Positions 8,335-18,636 of a stretch of 64,000 nucleotides of DNA are shown here, in pieces; positions within the stretch are counted from its first letter, which is position 1; each line of letters opens with the position of its first letter. The notes beneath the pieces were generated by a model. That model was not told the origin of the DNA. It did not search any database and saw only the letters and a program-made list of their open reading frames with translations. The position numbers and the translations under genes were made by a program. Source of the stretch: Shewanella sp. UCD-KL21 (GTDB taxonomy: Bacteria > Pseudomonadota > Gammaproteobacteria > Enterobacterales > Shewanellaceae); NCBI RefSeq assembly GCF_001957135.1, contig NZ_MPHK01000007.1:124001-188000 (forward strand). The letters are read 5' to 3'.

Positions 8335-9809
8335 TGTTAGCTCACCTGCCTATATTACAAGTCGTGGTGCCGCTAATGGCTGCCCCGCTATGCTGGTTTT
8401 TAAATCGTTCAAAACTGGTGTGGGTATTTTCCCTATTGGTCTGTGCTGCGACCTGCGCCAACAGCATACTATTGCTGATAGAAGTCATGAAATCAGGCCC
8501 CATCATCTATGAACTTGGGGGCTGGGAAGCACCTTGGGGGATTGAATTTCGCATCGATAAACTCAATGCTTTTTTACTGCTGATTATTTCGAGCATTGCG
8601 ACAGTGGTGTTGTTTGCCGCAAACACCAGCATTCAAAAAGAATTGAGCGCAGACCGCCACACCCTATTTTACAGCCTCTACCTGTTATCGTTGACAGGCA
8701 TGTACGGCATAGTGGCGACTGGCGATGCATTTAATGTGTTTGTATTTTTAGAGATTTCCTCGCTTTCTGCCTACGCCTTAATCGCCTTAGGTAATGACAG
8801 ACGCGCACTTTGGGCCGCTTTCCAATACCTGATTATGGGTACCATTGGTGCCACCTTTATTTTGATTGGTATCGGCATGCTCTATCAAATGACGGGCACG
8901 CTAAACATGAGCGATCTCGCCATTCGATTAGTGGACGTTGGCCACACCCGCACGGTGTTTGCTGCATTCGCCTTCTTAATTGTCGGTATCTGCTTAAAGC
9001 TAGCACTATTCCCACTTCATCTGTGGTTGCCTAATGCTTATGCCTACGCACCGTCAATAGTAACGGCATTTTTAGCGGCCACCTCGACCAAGGTTGCGGT
9101 GTACTTACTGATCCGGTTTACTTTTACCGTATTTGGCATCACTTTCTCGTTTACCTCACTCCCCTTACAAAGCATTTTAATGGTGCTGGGACTTGCGGGT
9201 GTTTTTGTTGCTTCTGTCACCGCGATTTATCAGCAAAATGTTAAGCATATCTTAGCCTACTCAAGTATCGCGCAAGTCGGCTATATGATTATCGGTTACT
9301 CCATTAATACCAGCACAGGGGTGATGGCCACATTACTGCACCTGTTTAACCATGCCTTAATGAAAAGCGCACTGTTTTTAGCATTAGGCGCCGTAATGTA
9401 CCGCATTGGCAGCGTCCAATTGAGTCAATTCCAAGGCTTAGGCCGACAAATGCCCTTAACCATGGCAGCTATTGTCATCGGTGGATTAAGTCTTATTGGC
9501 GTGCCATTAACCGTCGGCTTTATCAGTAAATGGTATCTGCTTATCGCCAGTGTGGAAGCCGGTATGTGGCCGGTTGCGGTACTTATCTTGCTGGGCTCGT
9601 TACTGGCAATTGTCTATATCTGGCGAATTGTGGAAATGGCTTACTTTAGGCCGCCACTGCCCGGGCGAGAAGTCAAAGAGGCACCTTGGACATTCCTTGC
9701 GCCTATTTGGGTTCTCGTCATCGCTAATATCTATTTCGGTATCGATACTCGCCTGAGTGTGCAAGTGGCACAGACGGCTTCTCAAAGTTTGTTTGGAATA
9801 AACCCATGA
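8334..9809 (+). CDS. mrpD: Mrp-type Na+/H+ antiporter subunit D (first copy)
   Basis: 491 residues starting at a GTG that overlaps the mrpC stop. It is a proton-conducting membrane protein of the NuoL/M/N family with about 14 helices. Family marks include VFLEISSLSAYALIALG (the TM5 Glu), FPLHLWLPNAYAYAPS (TM7 Lys/His region) and HLFNHALMKSALFLALGA. MrpD is one of the two antiporter-like subunits that carry ion exchange. Two further relatives follow in the operon. The stop overlaps the next start. Confidence 0.92.
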   Translation: MLAHLPILQVVVPLMAAPLCWFLNRSKLVWVFSLLVCAATCANSILLLIEVMKSGPIIYELGGWEAPWGIEFRIDKLNAFLLLIISSIATVVLFAANTSIQKELSADRHTLFYSLYLLSLTGMYGIVATGDAFNVFVFLEISSLSAYALIALGNDRRALWAAFQYLIMGTIGATFILIGIGMLYQMTGTLNMSDLAIRLVDVGHTRTVFAAFAFLIVGICLKLALFPLHLWLPNAYAYAPSIVTAFLAATSTKVAVYLLIRFTFTVFGITFSFTSLPLQSILMVLGLAGVFVASVTAIYQQNVKHILAYSSIAQVGYMIIGYSINTSTGVMATLLHLFNHALMKSALFLALGAVMYRIGSVQLSQFQGLGRQMPLTMAAIVIGGLSLIGVPLTVGFISKWYLLIASVEAGMWPVAVLILLGSLLAIVYIWRIVEMAYFRPPLPGREVKEAPWTFLAPIWVLVIANIYFGIDTRLSVQVAQTASQSLFGINP

Positions 9810-11296
9810 ATCCATCTTTGGCGCTGATGTTACAGCTCACTATCTTATTGCCTCTGCTAGCAACCTTTGCAATCGCGGTGACAGGCAAAAAACCTAACCT
9901 TCGTGAGGCTGTCACCATCAGTATCAGTCTTGCGGTACTTTACTGCGTGATAAACCTCTACCAAGCGCTTAAGGCGGGAGAGAGCATTGCGGTCTCTTGG
10001 TGGGAGCTGATGCCAGGCTTAGAGATAAGCTTTGTTGTTGAACCACTAGGGATGTTATTCGCGTTAGTGGCCAGTTTTCTTTGGTTAATTACCACCATTT
10101 ATGCCATTGGTTATATGCGTGGTCATGGCGAGGAGAACCAAACTCGCTTCTATATCTGCTTCGCTTTAGCCATAAGTGCGGTTATGGGACTGGCCTTTTC
10201 AGCTAACCTATTTACCCTATTTATCTTCTATGAAGTAATAACCCTATCAACCTATCCGCTGGTGACTCACGCGGGGACAGACAAAGCGAAACAAGGTGGC
10301 CGCGTCTACCTTGGTATTTTACTTAGCACCTCAATCGCCTTCTTCCTGCTAGCCATTGTATTAACTTGGTTGACCAGCGGCACCCTTGAATTTACCGCAG
10401 GCGGAGTGTTTGACGACAATGTTGATACCACTGTCGCAGGCGTTATCTTAGTGCTATTTATATTTGGTATTGGTAAAGCAGCCATTATGCCCTTTCATCG
10501 CTGGCTACCTGCGGCCATGGTGGCGCCAACACCAGTCAGCGCCCTGTTGCATGCGGTGGCGGTGGTAAAGGCGGGAGTATTTACGGTACTCAAAGTTTGT
10601 ATTTTTATTTTTGGACTCGACCTGTTACCTAAACTGCCTACCACAGAGTTTTTGCTGTACTTGGCGACTTTCTCAGTATTAGTTGCCTCAATAATAGCGA
10701 TGCGACAAGACAACTTAAAAGCCAGATTGGCCTACTCTACTGTGAGTCAATTGGGCTATATCACTATCGGTGCACTACTGGCCACCTCAACGGGCGTTAT
10801 CGGTAGCGCGATGCATATTGCCTCCCACGCCTTTGGCAAAATTACCCTGTTCTTTTGTGCTGGTGCCATTTTGGTGGCTTGTCATAAATCTAAGGTCAGC
10901 GAGCTGCGCGGCTTAGGCTATACCATGCCAATCACCATGGCTGCTTTTTTCATTGCTAGCCTTAGTATTATCGGCGTGCCACCAACAGGCGGAACATGGA
11001 GTAAATGGTTCCTATTAATGGCCACGGTAGAAACTGGCTATTGGCTGGTCATGGTCACCTTGATGCTCAGCTCGTTGCTCAATATCGCCTACCTACTGCC
11101 TATTCCTTATCACGCATTTTTCCCAGGTAAGGGCGAGAAGCCTGAAAATCGCACTATCGAAGAAGCGCCATTGCCCTCTTTGATTGCATTATCTATCACA
11201 TCATTAGGCTGCTTGATGATGTTCATCCATCCACAGCCCGTTTATGAATTGGCGAAAGCTATCTTGACTGTATCTGGAGTTAGTCATGGACAATAA
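9806..11296 (+). CDS. Mrp-type antiporter subunit D (second copy)
   Basis: 496 residues, a second NuoM/MrpD-like proton-conducting subunit. It carries FIFYEVITLSTYPLVTHAG, PFHRWLPAAMVAPTPVSALL and HIASHAFGKITLFFCAGAI, the usual TM5, TM7 and TM12 signatures. It is clearly a paralogue, not a duplicate, of the preceding gene. In Group 2 Mrp operons an extra MrpD-like protein accompanies a truncated MrpA. It overlaps the genes on both sides by 4 and 11 bp. Confidence 0.88.
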   Translation: MNPSLALMLQLTILLPLLATFAIAVTGKKPNLREAVTISISLAVLYCVINLYQALKAGESIAVSWWELMPGLEISFVVEPLGMLFALVASFLWLITTIYAIGYMRGHGEENQTRFYICFALAISAVMGLAFSANLFTLFIFYEVITLSTYPLVTHAGTDKAKQGGRVYLGILLSTSIAFFLLAIVLTWLTSGTLEFTAGGVFDDNVDTTVAGVILVLFIFGIGKAAIMPFHRWLPAAMVAPTPVSALLHAVAVVKAGVFTVLKVCIFIFGLDLLPKLPTTEFLLYLATFSVLVASIIAMRQDNLKARLAYSTVSQLGYITIGALLATSTGVIGSAMHIASHAFGKITLFFCAGAILVACHKSKVSELRGLGYTMPITMAAFFIASLSIIGVPPTGGTWSKWFLLMATVETGYWLVMVTLMLSSLLNIAYLLPIPYHAFFPGKGEKPENRTIEEAPLPSLIALSITSLGCLMMFIHPQPVYELAKAILTVSGVSHGQ

Positions 11297-11660
11297 CATC
11301 GACAATAATATGGACAATAAAAAGCAGTACATTTTTGATAACCCCAAAAATATCCAGCGAGTGTTATACCTGTTATACGCCTGCTGTGGATTACTTATGG
11401 TACTGGATTTTGTCATCCACCGTCATGTGTCCCATAGCTGGGAAAACTTACCGATTTTTTATCCACTCTATGGCTTTGTCGGCTGCGTCATCTTGGTATT
11501 GGTCGCCAGCTGGATGCGGACCTTTTTGATGCGTCCAGAAGATTATTATGGACCCGTTGAAGAACTTGATGACAGTAAGATTGAAATAGTCGACGTCAGC
11601 GAGGGCCACGCCAAAGAAGCTAACAATAACAATAAAGGTGATCGCAATGTGGATGCTTGA
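11286..11660 (+). CDS. Small two-helix membrane protein of the Mrp operon
   Basis: 124 residues. The N-terminus is built from in-frame 12-bp repeats (DNNIDNNMDNKK, bases 11289-11324), and an alternative ATG sits at 11310. Two membrane helices follow (about 27-46 and 59-79), then a charged tail. No family is recognised. Its place inside the overlapping operon, between two large antiporter-like genes, suggests an accessory or assembly subunit of this Mrp subtype. It overlaps the previous gene by 11 bp and ends 14 bp inside the likely start of the next. Confidence 0.75.
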   Translation: MDNNIDNNMDNKKQYIFDNPKNIQRVLYLLYACCGLLMVLDFVIHRHVSHSWENLPIFYPLYGFVGCVILVLVASWMRTFLMRPEDYYGPVEELDDSKIEIVDVSEGHAKEANNNNKGDRNVDA

Positions 11661-13347
11661 GTTACCGCCCTTTGTGCTGTTTTTAATTGGTGGATTAATT
11701 GCTGCTACAACCCGTGGCAAACTCCGCGGCGCCTTGATGATAGCGATTCCAATCGTCAGCGGCTTGCACTTGTGGAGCGTACCTGAGGGTATCCACCTGC
11801 AATTTATGTTTTTAGACTATCAATTAGTCCCCTACCGCGCTGACAAATTAAGCCTGATGTTTGGCTATATTTTTCATATTGCCGCCTTGATCAGTATTAT
11901 CTATTCACTGCACGTTAAAGATACCGTGCAGCAAGTCGCTACTATGTTTTACGCCGGCAGTGCCATTGGCGCTGTATTTGCGGGTGACTTACTGACGTTG
12001 TTTGTGTTCTGGGAGCTTTTGGCGTTTACCTCAGTATTTTTGATTTGGGCTCGGCGTACTTCTCGCGCTTATAGTGCGGGTATGCGCTACCTCATCATGC
12101 AAGTACTGTCAGGGGTTATTTTGCTGGTCGGCGCACTGTTTTATATCAGCGATACGGGCAGTGTTGCCTTTGAGTATATCGGCATAGATGGCATAGCAGG
12201 TTGGCTTATCTTTATCGCCTTTGGCATTAAGTGTGCGTTTCCTTTTGCTCACACTTGGCTTACCGACGCTTACCCTGAAGCGACGCCAACAGGTACCGTT
12301 ATTCTCAGTGCTTTTACCACCAAGGTGGCGGTATATGCACTGGCTCGAGCCTACCCCGGCACCGAGCTGCTCATTTATATTGGCGCAGCAATGACCTGTT
12401 TCCCGATCTTCTTTGCGGTAATTGAAAACGATCTTCGCCGCGTACTGGCTTATAGCTTGATAAACCAAGTGGGCTTTATGGTGGTCGGTATCGGTATCGG
12501 TACCTCGCTGGCATTAAATGGCGCAGTATCTCACGCCTTTAACGATGTGATCTTTAAAGGCTTGCTGTTTATGAGCATGGGCGCGGTGTTGCATATGACA
12601 GGGCGAATAAACGGCTCCGATCTCGGCGGCCTTTATAAAACCATGCCCAAAACCACCCTACTGTGTATTGTCGGCGCTGCCTCTATTTCAGCATTCCCAC
12701 TGTTTAGCGGTTTTGTCAGTAAATCTATGGTGATGTCTGCGGCCATTGAAACCGGTCATGACTGGGTGTGGTTAATGCTATTGTTTGCCTCGGCAGGTGT
12801 ATTCCACCACGCTGGTATCAAGATCCCTTACTTTGCCTTCTTCGCCCATGACTCAGGCATTAGAGCAAACGATCCACCAAACAACATGTTGTTAGCTATG
12901 TTTATCTCGGCCTGCCTATGTATAGGCATTGGGATCTACCCAGCAGCGCTTTACTCGCTACTGCCATACGATACTGGCTACAACCCTTATGATGCGACCC
13001 ACGTACTCGCCCAGACGCAGCTGTTGTTATTCTCTGCACTGGCCTTTGTTTGGTTGAATCTTAAAGGTAAGTATCCACCAGAACTGCGCTCAACTCACCT
13101 TGACGTTGATTGGGCATACAGGCGCTTAGTGCCTAATGCTTTGCAGCGAATGTTTGCGGTAATTTGGAAGGTAGATGCTGAGGTACGTCAATCAATACGT
13201 GACAAGCTAAACCAATGTCAGGCATTTTTAGCACGCCAATACAAAGGCGGTGGTAGCTTTATTTCTACCGACTACCCTTCTGGCAATATGGTGCTTTGGG
13301 TAGCAGTTATTCTAGCAAGCTATCTGTTTATTGGCTTTGTGAGCTAA
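11647..13347 (+). CDS. Mrp/NuoL-type antiporter subunit (third MrpD-like protein)
   Basis: 566 residues from the ATG at 11647, which has an AAAGGTG ribosome site; a GTG three codons upstream is possible. It is a third proton-translocating subunit, with FVFWELLAFTSVFLIWAR, FAHTWLTDAYPEATPTGTV and HAFNDVIFKGLLFMSMGAVL. Unlike the other two it has a C-terminal extension (about 490-566) with an amphipathic stretch and a final membrane helix. It may stand in for the antiporter half of MrpA in this split arrangement. It is the last gene of the operon; an inverted repeat follows. Confidence 0.87.
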   Translation: MWMLELPPFVLFLIGGLIAATTRGKLRGALMIAIPIVSGLHLWSVPEGIHLQFMFLDYQLVPYRADKLSLMFGYIFHIAALISIIYSLHVKDTVQQVATMFYAGSAIGAVFAGDLLTLFVFWELLAFTSVFLIWARRTSRAYSAGMRYLIMQVLSGVILLVGALFYISDTGSVAFEYIGIDGIAGWLIFIAFGIKCAFPFAHTWLTDAYPEATPTGTVILSAFTTKVAVYALARAYPGTELLIYIGAAMTCFPIFFAVIENDLRRVLAYSLINQVGFMVVGIGIGTSLALNGAVSHAFNDVIFKGLLFMSMGAVLHMTGRINGSDLGGLYKTMPKTTLLCIVGAASISAFPLFSGFVSKSMVMSAAIETGHDWVWLMLLFASAGVFHHAGIKIPYFAFFAHDSGIRANDPPNNMLLAMFISACLCIGIGIYPAALYSLLPYDTGYNPYDATHVLAQTQLLLFSALAFVWLNLKGKYPPELRSTHLDVDWAYRRLVPNALQRMFAVIWKVDAEVRQSIRDKLNQCQAFLARQYKGGGSFISTDYPSGNMVLWVAVILASYLFIGFVS

Positions 13348-13365
13348 TCGGAGTCATCAAGATAA

Positions 13366-13408
13366 AAGCTAGCCTGTTTGCTGTTGATAATTGCAACTAG
13401 GCTAGCTT
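13366..13408. terminator. Inverted repeat between the convergent Mrp operon and malate synthase gene
   Basis: AAGCTAGCCT and AGGCTAGCTT form a perfect 10-bp stem with a 23-base loop, 19 bp after the Mrp operon stop. There is no strong T-tract, so it may be a weak or bidirectional terminator or a 3' end stabiliser. Confidence 0.5.
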
Positions 13409-13488
13409 CAAAACACGCTTGTCATCTTCAATAAATGAACCTAATGAGCGGTTCTAAACCGTGTATCTTGAGGTAGCTTGGCTATAGG

Positions 13489-15690
13489 CTAACCTGCCTT
13501 AGCTTGGATCCTGTAGGCATGTAGCAAAGGCTCGGTATAACCAGAAGGCTGAGATTTACCTTTGAAGATAAGATCGCAAGCCGCTTTAAAGGCTATGCCG
13601 TCAAAGTTAGGTGCCATATTGATATACAGCGGGTCTGCTGCATTTTGAGTATCCACCACCGCAGCCATTTTTTTCAGCGCCGTCATCACCTCTGCTTCAC
13701 TGCATAAGCCATGCTCAAGCCAATTAGTTAAGTATTGCGATGAGATCCGCAAGGTCGCTCTGTCTTCCATCAACCCAACATTATTAATATCAGGTACTTT
13801 CGAGCAACCAACTCCTTGGTCAATCCAGCGCACCACATATCCCAGAATACCCTGAGCATTATTTTCTAGCTCAAAGGTAATTTGTTGTTGGGTTAATGTT
13901 GTCGCTTCATCAAGCAATGGAATCGTCAACAAGTCGTCAATGCTGGCACGCTTGCGATGCTTTAGTTGCTGCTGCACGTCGGCAACATTTATTTGATGAT
14001 AATGGGTCGAATGCAGCACAGCACCATTGGGCGATGGTACCCAGGCCGTATTTGCCCCCGCTTTTGGGTGAGCCACTTTTTGTTCTAGCATAGCCGCCAT
14101 TTCATCTGGCATCGGCCACATGCCTTTACCTATCTGAGAGCGACCTTGTAAGCCACATTCAAGTCCAATATCAACATTCCAATCTTCATAAGCAGTAATC
14201 CATTTTTGCTGCTTCATCACAGATTTAGGAACAAAGGCACCCGCTAACATTGAGGTATGGAGTTCATCACCGGTACGGTCGAGAAAGCCAGTATTAATAA
14301 AGACAACCCGCTCTTGCGCGACCCTGATACACTCTTTCAAGTTGAGTGTGGTTCTGCGCTCTTCATCCATGATGCCGACTTTGATGGTATTACGGGGGAG
14401 TTTGAGTGCATCTTCTATCTTGGTAAACAAGTCACAGGTAAATTGCACTTCTTCTGGGCCATGCATTTTAGGTTTTACAATATTCACTGAGCCTTGACGA
14501 CTATTACTGCGCCCATTATTGTGACCTTGAAGGTCATGCATAGCGGCAAGTACAGTGATCATGCCATCGAGTATGCCTTCGGGTACTTCATTGCCATTTT
14601 TATCTAGCACGGCATCAATTGTCATCAAGTGACCCACATTACGCACAAATAGCAAACTTCTACCGGGTAAAGTCACTGTCTCAGTCTCAGTCTCTGTGCC
14701 AGTGTCTGCGTCTGCATTAACAGCGTTATAAACGCGATCATCATTAAGCTCTCTGAGGACTTCTTTACCATTTTTAGTCAGTGAGGCCGTTAAGTTGCCT
14801 TTCATCAACCCTAACCAATTACGGTAAATTTCAACTTTGTCTTCAGCATCAACTGCAGCGACAGAGTCTTCGCAATCCATAATGGTCGTCACTGCGGCTT
14901 CAACTAATAGATCTTTAACGCCAGCATTATCGCTACTGCCAATCACACTGTCAGGATCAATTTGGATCTCAATATGCAAACCATTATTGACTAGCAAAAT
15001 AGCACTCGGCGCAGCTGCACTACCTTGGTAACCAACACACTTTTGTGCTTGGGCTAATGTTGTGGTCGTGCCATCCGTTAACTGCATACGTAATAAGCCA
15101 GCATCAATATAATAACGCGTCACATCAGCGTGGCAGCCTTGCACTAATGGCGCTGCGGTATCTAAGTGATGTTTTGCAAACGCGATAACTTTTTCCCCCC
15201 TTAAAGGGTTGTACTGTTTAGTGAGCTCTGCACCACCTTGTGGTGATATGGCATCTGTACCATATAACGCATCATATAAACTGCCCCAACGCGCATTGGC
15301 TGCGTTAAGTGCAAAACGCGCATTTTTTACTGGCACAACTAATTGTGGCCCAGCTTGCGCTGCTATTTCATGATCCACATTTTCAGTGCTAATTTGAAAC
15401 GCGTCACCTTCTGGCACTAGGTAGCCTATTTCGGATAGAAAAGCTTTATATTGGGCAGGGTTAAAGGCTTTAGCAGGGTGCTGTGTATGCCATTGATCAA
15501 TTTGTTGCTGCAGGTGCTGCCTTTTTTCTAAAAGCGCCACATTAACAGCAGAAAACTCGGTAACAATCTCTTCAAATTTTGCCCAAAATTCAGCAGAATT
15601 AATGCCAATATCAGGACAAATTTCACTATCAACCAGTTGCCACAGTTCTTGTGCTATTTGTAAACCACCTACTTTAATTCGTGCTGTCAT
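13489..15690 (-). CDS. glcB: Malate synthase G
   Basis: 733 residues; condenses glyoxylate with acetyl-CoA to malate, the second step of the glyoxylate shunt. It is the long monomeric G type, not the shorter AceB A type. [15 protein letters not shown] (about 272-286) and [15 protein letters not shown] (about 342-356) are family motifs, and the catalytic-region [13 protein letters not shown] is present near 440. Between the strand VYNAVNADA and the LPGRS motif there is a low-complexity [11 protein letters not shown] insertion (residues about 324-338) encoded by a 6-bp repeat, probably accounting for much of the extra length over the E. coli enzyme. It lies next to a LysR regulator and the isocitrate lyase gene. 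Confidence 0.95.
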   Translation of the reverse strand: MTARIKVGGLQIAQELWQLVDSEICPDIGINSAEFWAKFEEIVTEFSAVNVALLEKRQHLQQQIDQWHTQHPAKAFNPAQYKAFLSEIGYLVPEGDAFQISTENVDHEIAAQAGPQLVVPVKNARFALNAANARWGSLYDALYGTDAISPQGGAELTKQYNPLRGEKVIAFAKHHLDTAAPLVQGCHADVTRYYIDAGLLRMQLTDGTTTTLAQAQKCVGYQGSAAAPSAILLVNNGLHIEIQIDPDSVIGSSDNAGVKDLLVEAAVTTIMDCEDSVAAVDAEDKVEIYRNWLGLMKGNLTASLTKNGKEVLRELNDDRVYNAVNADADTGTETETETVTLPGRSLLFVRNVGHLMTIDAVLDKNGNEVPEGILDGMITVLAAMHDLQGHNNGRSNSRQGSVNIVKPKMHGPEEVQFTCDLFTKIEDALKLPRNTIKVGIMDEERRTTLNLKECIRVAQERVVFINTGFLDRTGDELHTSMLAGAFVPKSVMKQQKWITAYEDWNVDIGLECGLQGRSQIGKGMWPMPDEMAAMLEQKVAHPKAGANTAWVPSPNGAVLHSTHYHQINVADVQQQLKHRKRASIDDLLTIPLLDEATTLTQQQITFELENNAQGILGYVVRWIDQGVGCSKVPDINNVGLMEDRATLRISSQYLTNWLEHGLCSEAEVMTALKKMAAVVDTQNAADPLYINMAPNFDGIAFKAACDLIFKGKSQPSGYTEPLLHAYRIQAKAG
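14678..14719 (-). repeat. 6-bp repeat within glcB
   Basis: Seven hexamers of the GTCTCA type (read on the + strand), progressively degenerate, encode alternating Thr and Glu. The unit keeps frame, so length changes alter only a surface loop of malate synthase. Confidence 0.8.
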
Positions 15691-15897
15691 TTTTATCCCT
15701 ACCCTTAATTCCAGTGCGCTGAAGTTAAAAAACCATTCAAATCTATTATTAATCGTTAATTCGCAGCAAGACTTTACTTTATATCAAAACAGCTTCATCT
15801 ATCCAATTTATACTTGTTATCACCAGCATTCACCAAATCTATGACAAAGCGCCTTTTTTGGTTAATTTACTACGTTTCAGTAATTAAAATAACAAGG

Positions 15898-16848
15898 TTA
15901 AACATCCCCTCTATTTATTTCATCTGCCGTTTGAGTGATTAATTGACGCATCCATTTATGTGCTGGGTTATGCTGAAGCAAAGGGCTCCAAGCCATCGTC
16001 AATGCGATGGGTGGGATAATAAATGGCGGCTCTACTATACTCACACGGTCATTATTCTCGTGCTGACGGGCCATCTTACTTGGTATGGTTGCGATCAAAT
16101 CTTGTTGTTCAGCCAACAAACACGCTGCTTGGTAATGGCGAGTAAAAACCGTTATTTGCCGTTTTACCCCAATTCGCGTTAATGCTTCATCCACCCAACC
16201 TAAGCGCTGAACATCAGCAGGATCCATCCCTACGCCAACGCCCATTCCGGTTTTACTCACCCACACATGTTTGGCTTGCAAATAACTGTCTAAAGAAAAC
16301 GTATGCAAAACAGGATTAGTCTTACTAATCAAGCAACTGAAGTCATCATTCCACAACACTTTCTGGTGAAATGATTGCGGAATACTGTCGAAACGGTTGA
16401 TCACCATATCGACTCTTCCTTGTTCTACATCAGGGAAACTGACATCACTTGGGGTCATGATATCTAAAATAATGTTTGGTGCTTGAGTACGAAGTTTTGC
16501 AATTAGCGGCGGAAGTAAGGTCGCTTCAGCATAATCACTGGCCATGACACGAAAGACTTTGTCACTTTCTTGTGCATTAAATTTAGCCGGTGGCTGTACG
16601 GCTTTTTCCAGTCCGATAATCAACTTGCTGATTATGGGTTGCAGCTCATTCGCTCGCTCGGTCGGCGTCATGCCCTGACTGGTGCGAATAAGTAAGGGAT
16701 CATCAAACAAGGTTCTTAAGCGTTTTAGGCCGTTACTCATTGCAGGTTGGCTAATTCCAAGTTGGTCAGCTGCTTTAGTCACATTTCTTTCACGTAACAA
16801 AACATCTAAATAAACAAGGAGGTTCAAGTCGACACGAGATACATTCAC
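15898..16848 (-). CDS. LysR-family transcriptional regulator
   Basis: 316 residues. The N-terminal winged HTH (about 6-65) reads NVTKAADQLGISQPAMSNGLKRL, typical of LysR; an effector-binding domain covers about 90-300. It sits between malate synthase G (same strand) and isocitrate lyase (divergent), sharing a 110-bp promoter region with the latter. The natural inference is control of the glyoxylate shunt in response to a small acid, but the effector is unknown. It starts at ATG; the next HTH residues fit family alignment without extension. Confidence 0.88.
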   Translation of the reverse strand: MNVSRVDLNLLVYLDVLLRERNVTKAADQLGISQPAMSNGLKRLRTLFDDPLLIRTSQGMTPTERANELQPIISKLIIGLEKAVQPPAKFNAQESDKVFRVMASDYAEATLLPPLIAKLRTQAPNIILDIMTPSDVSFPDVEQGRVDMVINRFDSIPQSFHQKVLWNDDFSCLISKTNPVLHTFSLDSYLQAKHVWVSKTGMGVGVGMDPADVQRLGWVDEALTRIGVKRQITVFTRHYQAACLLAEQQDLIATIPSKMARQHENNDRVSIVEPPFIIPPIALTMAWSPLLQHNPAHKWMRQLITQTADEINRGDV

Positions 16849-16958
16849 AAGATGAATACCGAGAATAGTAAGTATAAATTAGACTTATTTAACCAAATCT
16901 AACTATTATTTTCAACGTAATCATTCGCCGCTTATCTATTTGTTAAAGGAATATACAC

Positions 16959-18539
16959 ATGACTAACTACAGAAGTAATATCGATGAAGCTGCTACCTTG
17001 ATTAAATCAGAAGGTAGTGCATGGAATGCCATCAACCCAGAATCAGTCGCTCGCATGCGTCTACAGAATCGTTTCAAAACTGGGTTAGACATCGCAAAGT
17101 ACACTGCTAAGATTATGCGTGAAGACATGGATAACTACGATAAAGATTCATCGCAGTACACTCAGTCTCTAGGTTGCTGGCATGGTTTTATCGGCCAACA
17201 AAAAATGATCTCTATTAAAAAGCATCTGTTAACCACCAAACGTCGTTACTTATATCTTTCAGGTTGGATGGTTGCAGCACTTCGTAGTGAGTTTGGTCCA
17301 TTGCCTGACCAATCTATGCATGAAAAGACCTCTGTCGCAGCACTGATTAAAGAACTATACACTTTTCTTCGCCAAGCTGACGCACGTGAGCTGGGTGGCT
17401 TGTTCCAAGCACTAGACAATGCTGACGAGTCAGAAAAAGCGGCGATTCAGCATAAAATTGAAAACTTCGAAACCCATGTTGTACCGATTATTGCCGATAT
17501 TGATGCAGGCTTTGGTAACGAAGAAGCCACTTACTTGATGGCAAAACAGATGATTGAAGCGGGTGCTTGTTGTATTCAATTAGAAAACCAAGTGTCTGAT
17601 GTAAAACAGTGTGGCCACCAAGATGGTAAAGTGACCGTACCACATGTTGAATTCCTCGCGAAAATTAATGCGGTTCGTTATGCCTTTTTAGAACTAGGCA
17701 TTGATGACGGTGTGATTGTTGCCCGTACCGATTCATTAGGCGCAGGTCTTACGCAAAAAATTGCCGTAACAGATAAAGCTGGCGATTTAGGTGAGCAGTA
17801 CAATAGTTTCCTCGAAGTGGAAGCGGCTGATACAGCAACACTTAAAAATGGTGACGTGGTATTCCAACAAGATGGCAAACTGGTAAAACCTGCTCGTCTA
17901 CCTAATGGTTTATTTAAGTTCCGTGCAGGAACAGGTGAAGCACGTTGTGTACTTGATTGTATTACTTCACTACAAAATGGTGCTGACCTACTGTGGATTG
18001 AAACTGAAAAGCCTCATGTATCTCAAATCGGCGGCATGGTTAACGAAATCCGCAAGGTGATACCTAACGCTAAACTTGTGTATAACAACTCACCATCGTT
18101 TAACTGGACGCTTAACTTCCGTCAGCAAGTATTTGATGCGATGCAAGCAGCAGGACAAGACGTTTCAGCTTACGACCGCGCACAATTAATGAGTGTTGAT
18201 TACGATACCACTGAGCTTGCTATACAAGCTGATGAAAAAATTCGTACTTTCCAAGCTGATGCGGCTCGTGAAGCGGGTATTTTCCATCACCTTATTACGC
18301 TACCAACTTATCACACTGCAGCGCTATCAACTGATAACTTGGCTAAAGAGTACTTCGGCGACCAAGGCATGTTGGGTTATGTGGCTAATGTTCAACGTAA
18401 GGAGATCCGTCAAGGTATCGCCTGTGTTAAACACCAAAACATGGCAGGTTCTGATATGGGCGATGCACATAAAGAGTACTTCTCAGGTGATCAAGCGCTT
18501 AAAGCGTCAGGTAAAGACAACACAATGAACCAGTTCTAA
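16959..18539 (+). CDS. aceA: Isocitrate lyase
   Basis: 526 residues, the longer bacterial AceA class. It splits isocitrate to succinate and glyoxylate, the first step of the glyoxylate shunt. The catalytic loop KQCGH is at 216-220, preceded by IIADIDAGFGNEEATYLMAK, which includes metal-binding acidic residues. A strong ribosome site (AAAGGA) precedes the ATG. It is divergent from the LysR gene and followed by a good intrinsic terminator, so it is a single-gene transcript. Malate synthase, its partner, lies beyond the regulator. Confidence 0.96.
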   Translation: MTNYRSNIDEAATLIKSEGSAWNAINPESVARMRLQNRFKTGLDIAKYTAKIMREDMDNYDKDSSQYTQSLGCWHGFIGQQKMISIKKHLLTTKRRYLYLSGWMVAALRSEFGPLPDQSMHEKTSVAALIKELYTFLRQADARELGGLFQALDNADESEKAAIQHKIENFETHVVPIIADIDAGFGNEEATYLMAKQMIEAGACCIQLENQVSDVKQCGHQDGKVTVPHVEFLAKINAVRYAFLELGIDDGVIVARTDSLGAGLTQKIAVTDKAGDLGEQYNSFLEVEAADTATLKNGDVVFQQDGKLVKPARLPNGLFKFRAGTGEARCVLDCITSLQNGADLLWIETEKPHVSQIGGMVNEIRKVIPNAKLVYNNSPSFNWTLNFRQQVFDAMQAAGQDVSAYDRAQLMSVDYDTTELAIQADEKIRTFQADAAREAGIFHHLITLPTYHTAALSTDNLAKEYFGDQGMLGYVANVQRKEIRQGIACVKHQNMAGSDMGDAHKEYFSGDQALKASGKDNTMNQF

Positions 18540-18605
18540 CCACGCGTTTTACAGGCTTGTTTTACAAACTAAAATGAGCTTTTAAATTCGCGATAACTGA
18601 CACCC

Positions 18606-18636
18606 AAAAGCCTGAAGCAAACCTTCAGGCTTTTTT
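18606..18636 (+). terminator. Intrinsic terminator after aceA
   Basis: AAAAGCCTGAAG pairs with CTTCAGGCTTTT around a 5-base loop and runs into six T. Confidence 0.92.
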
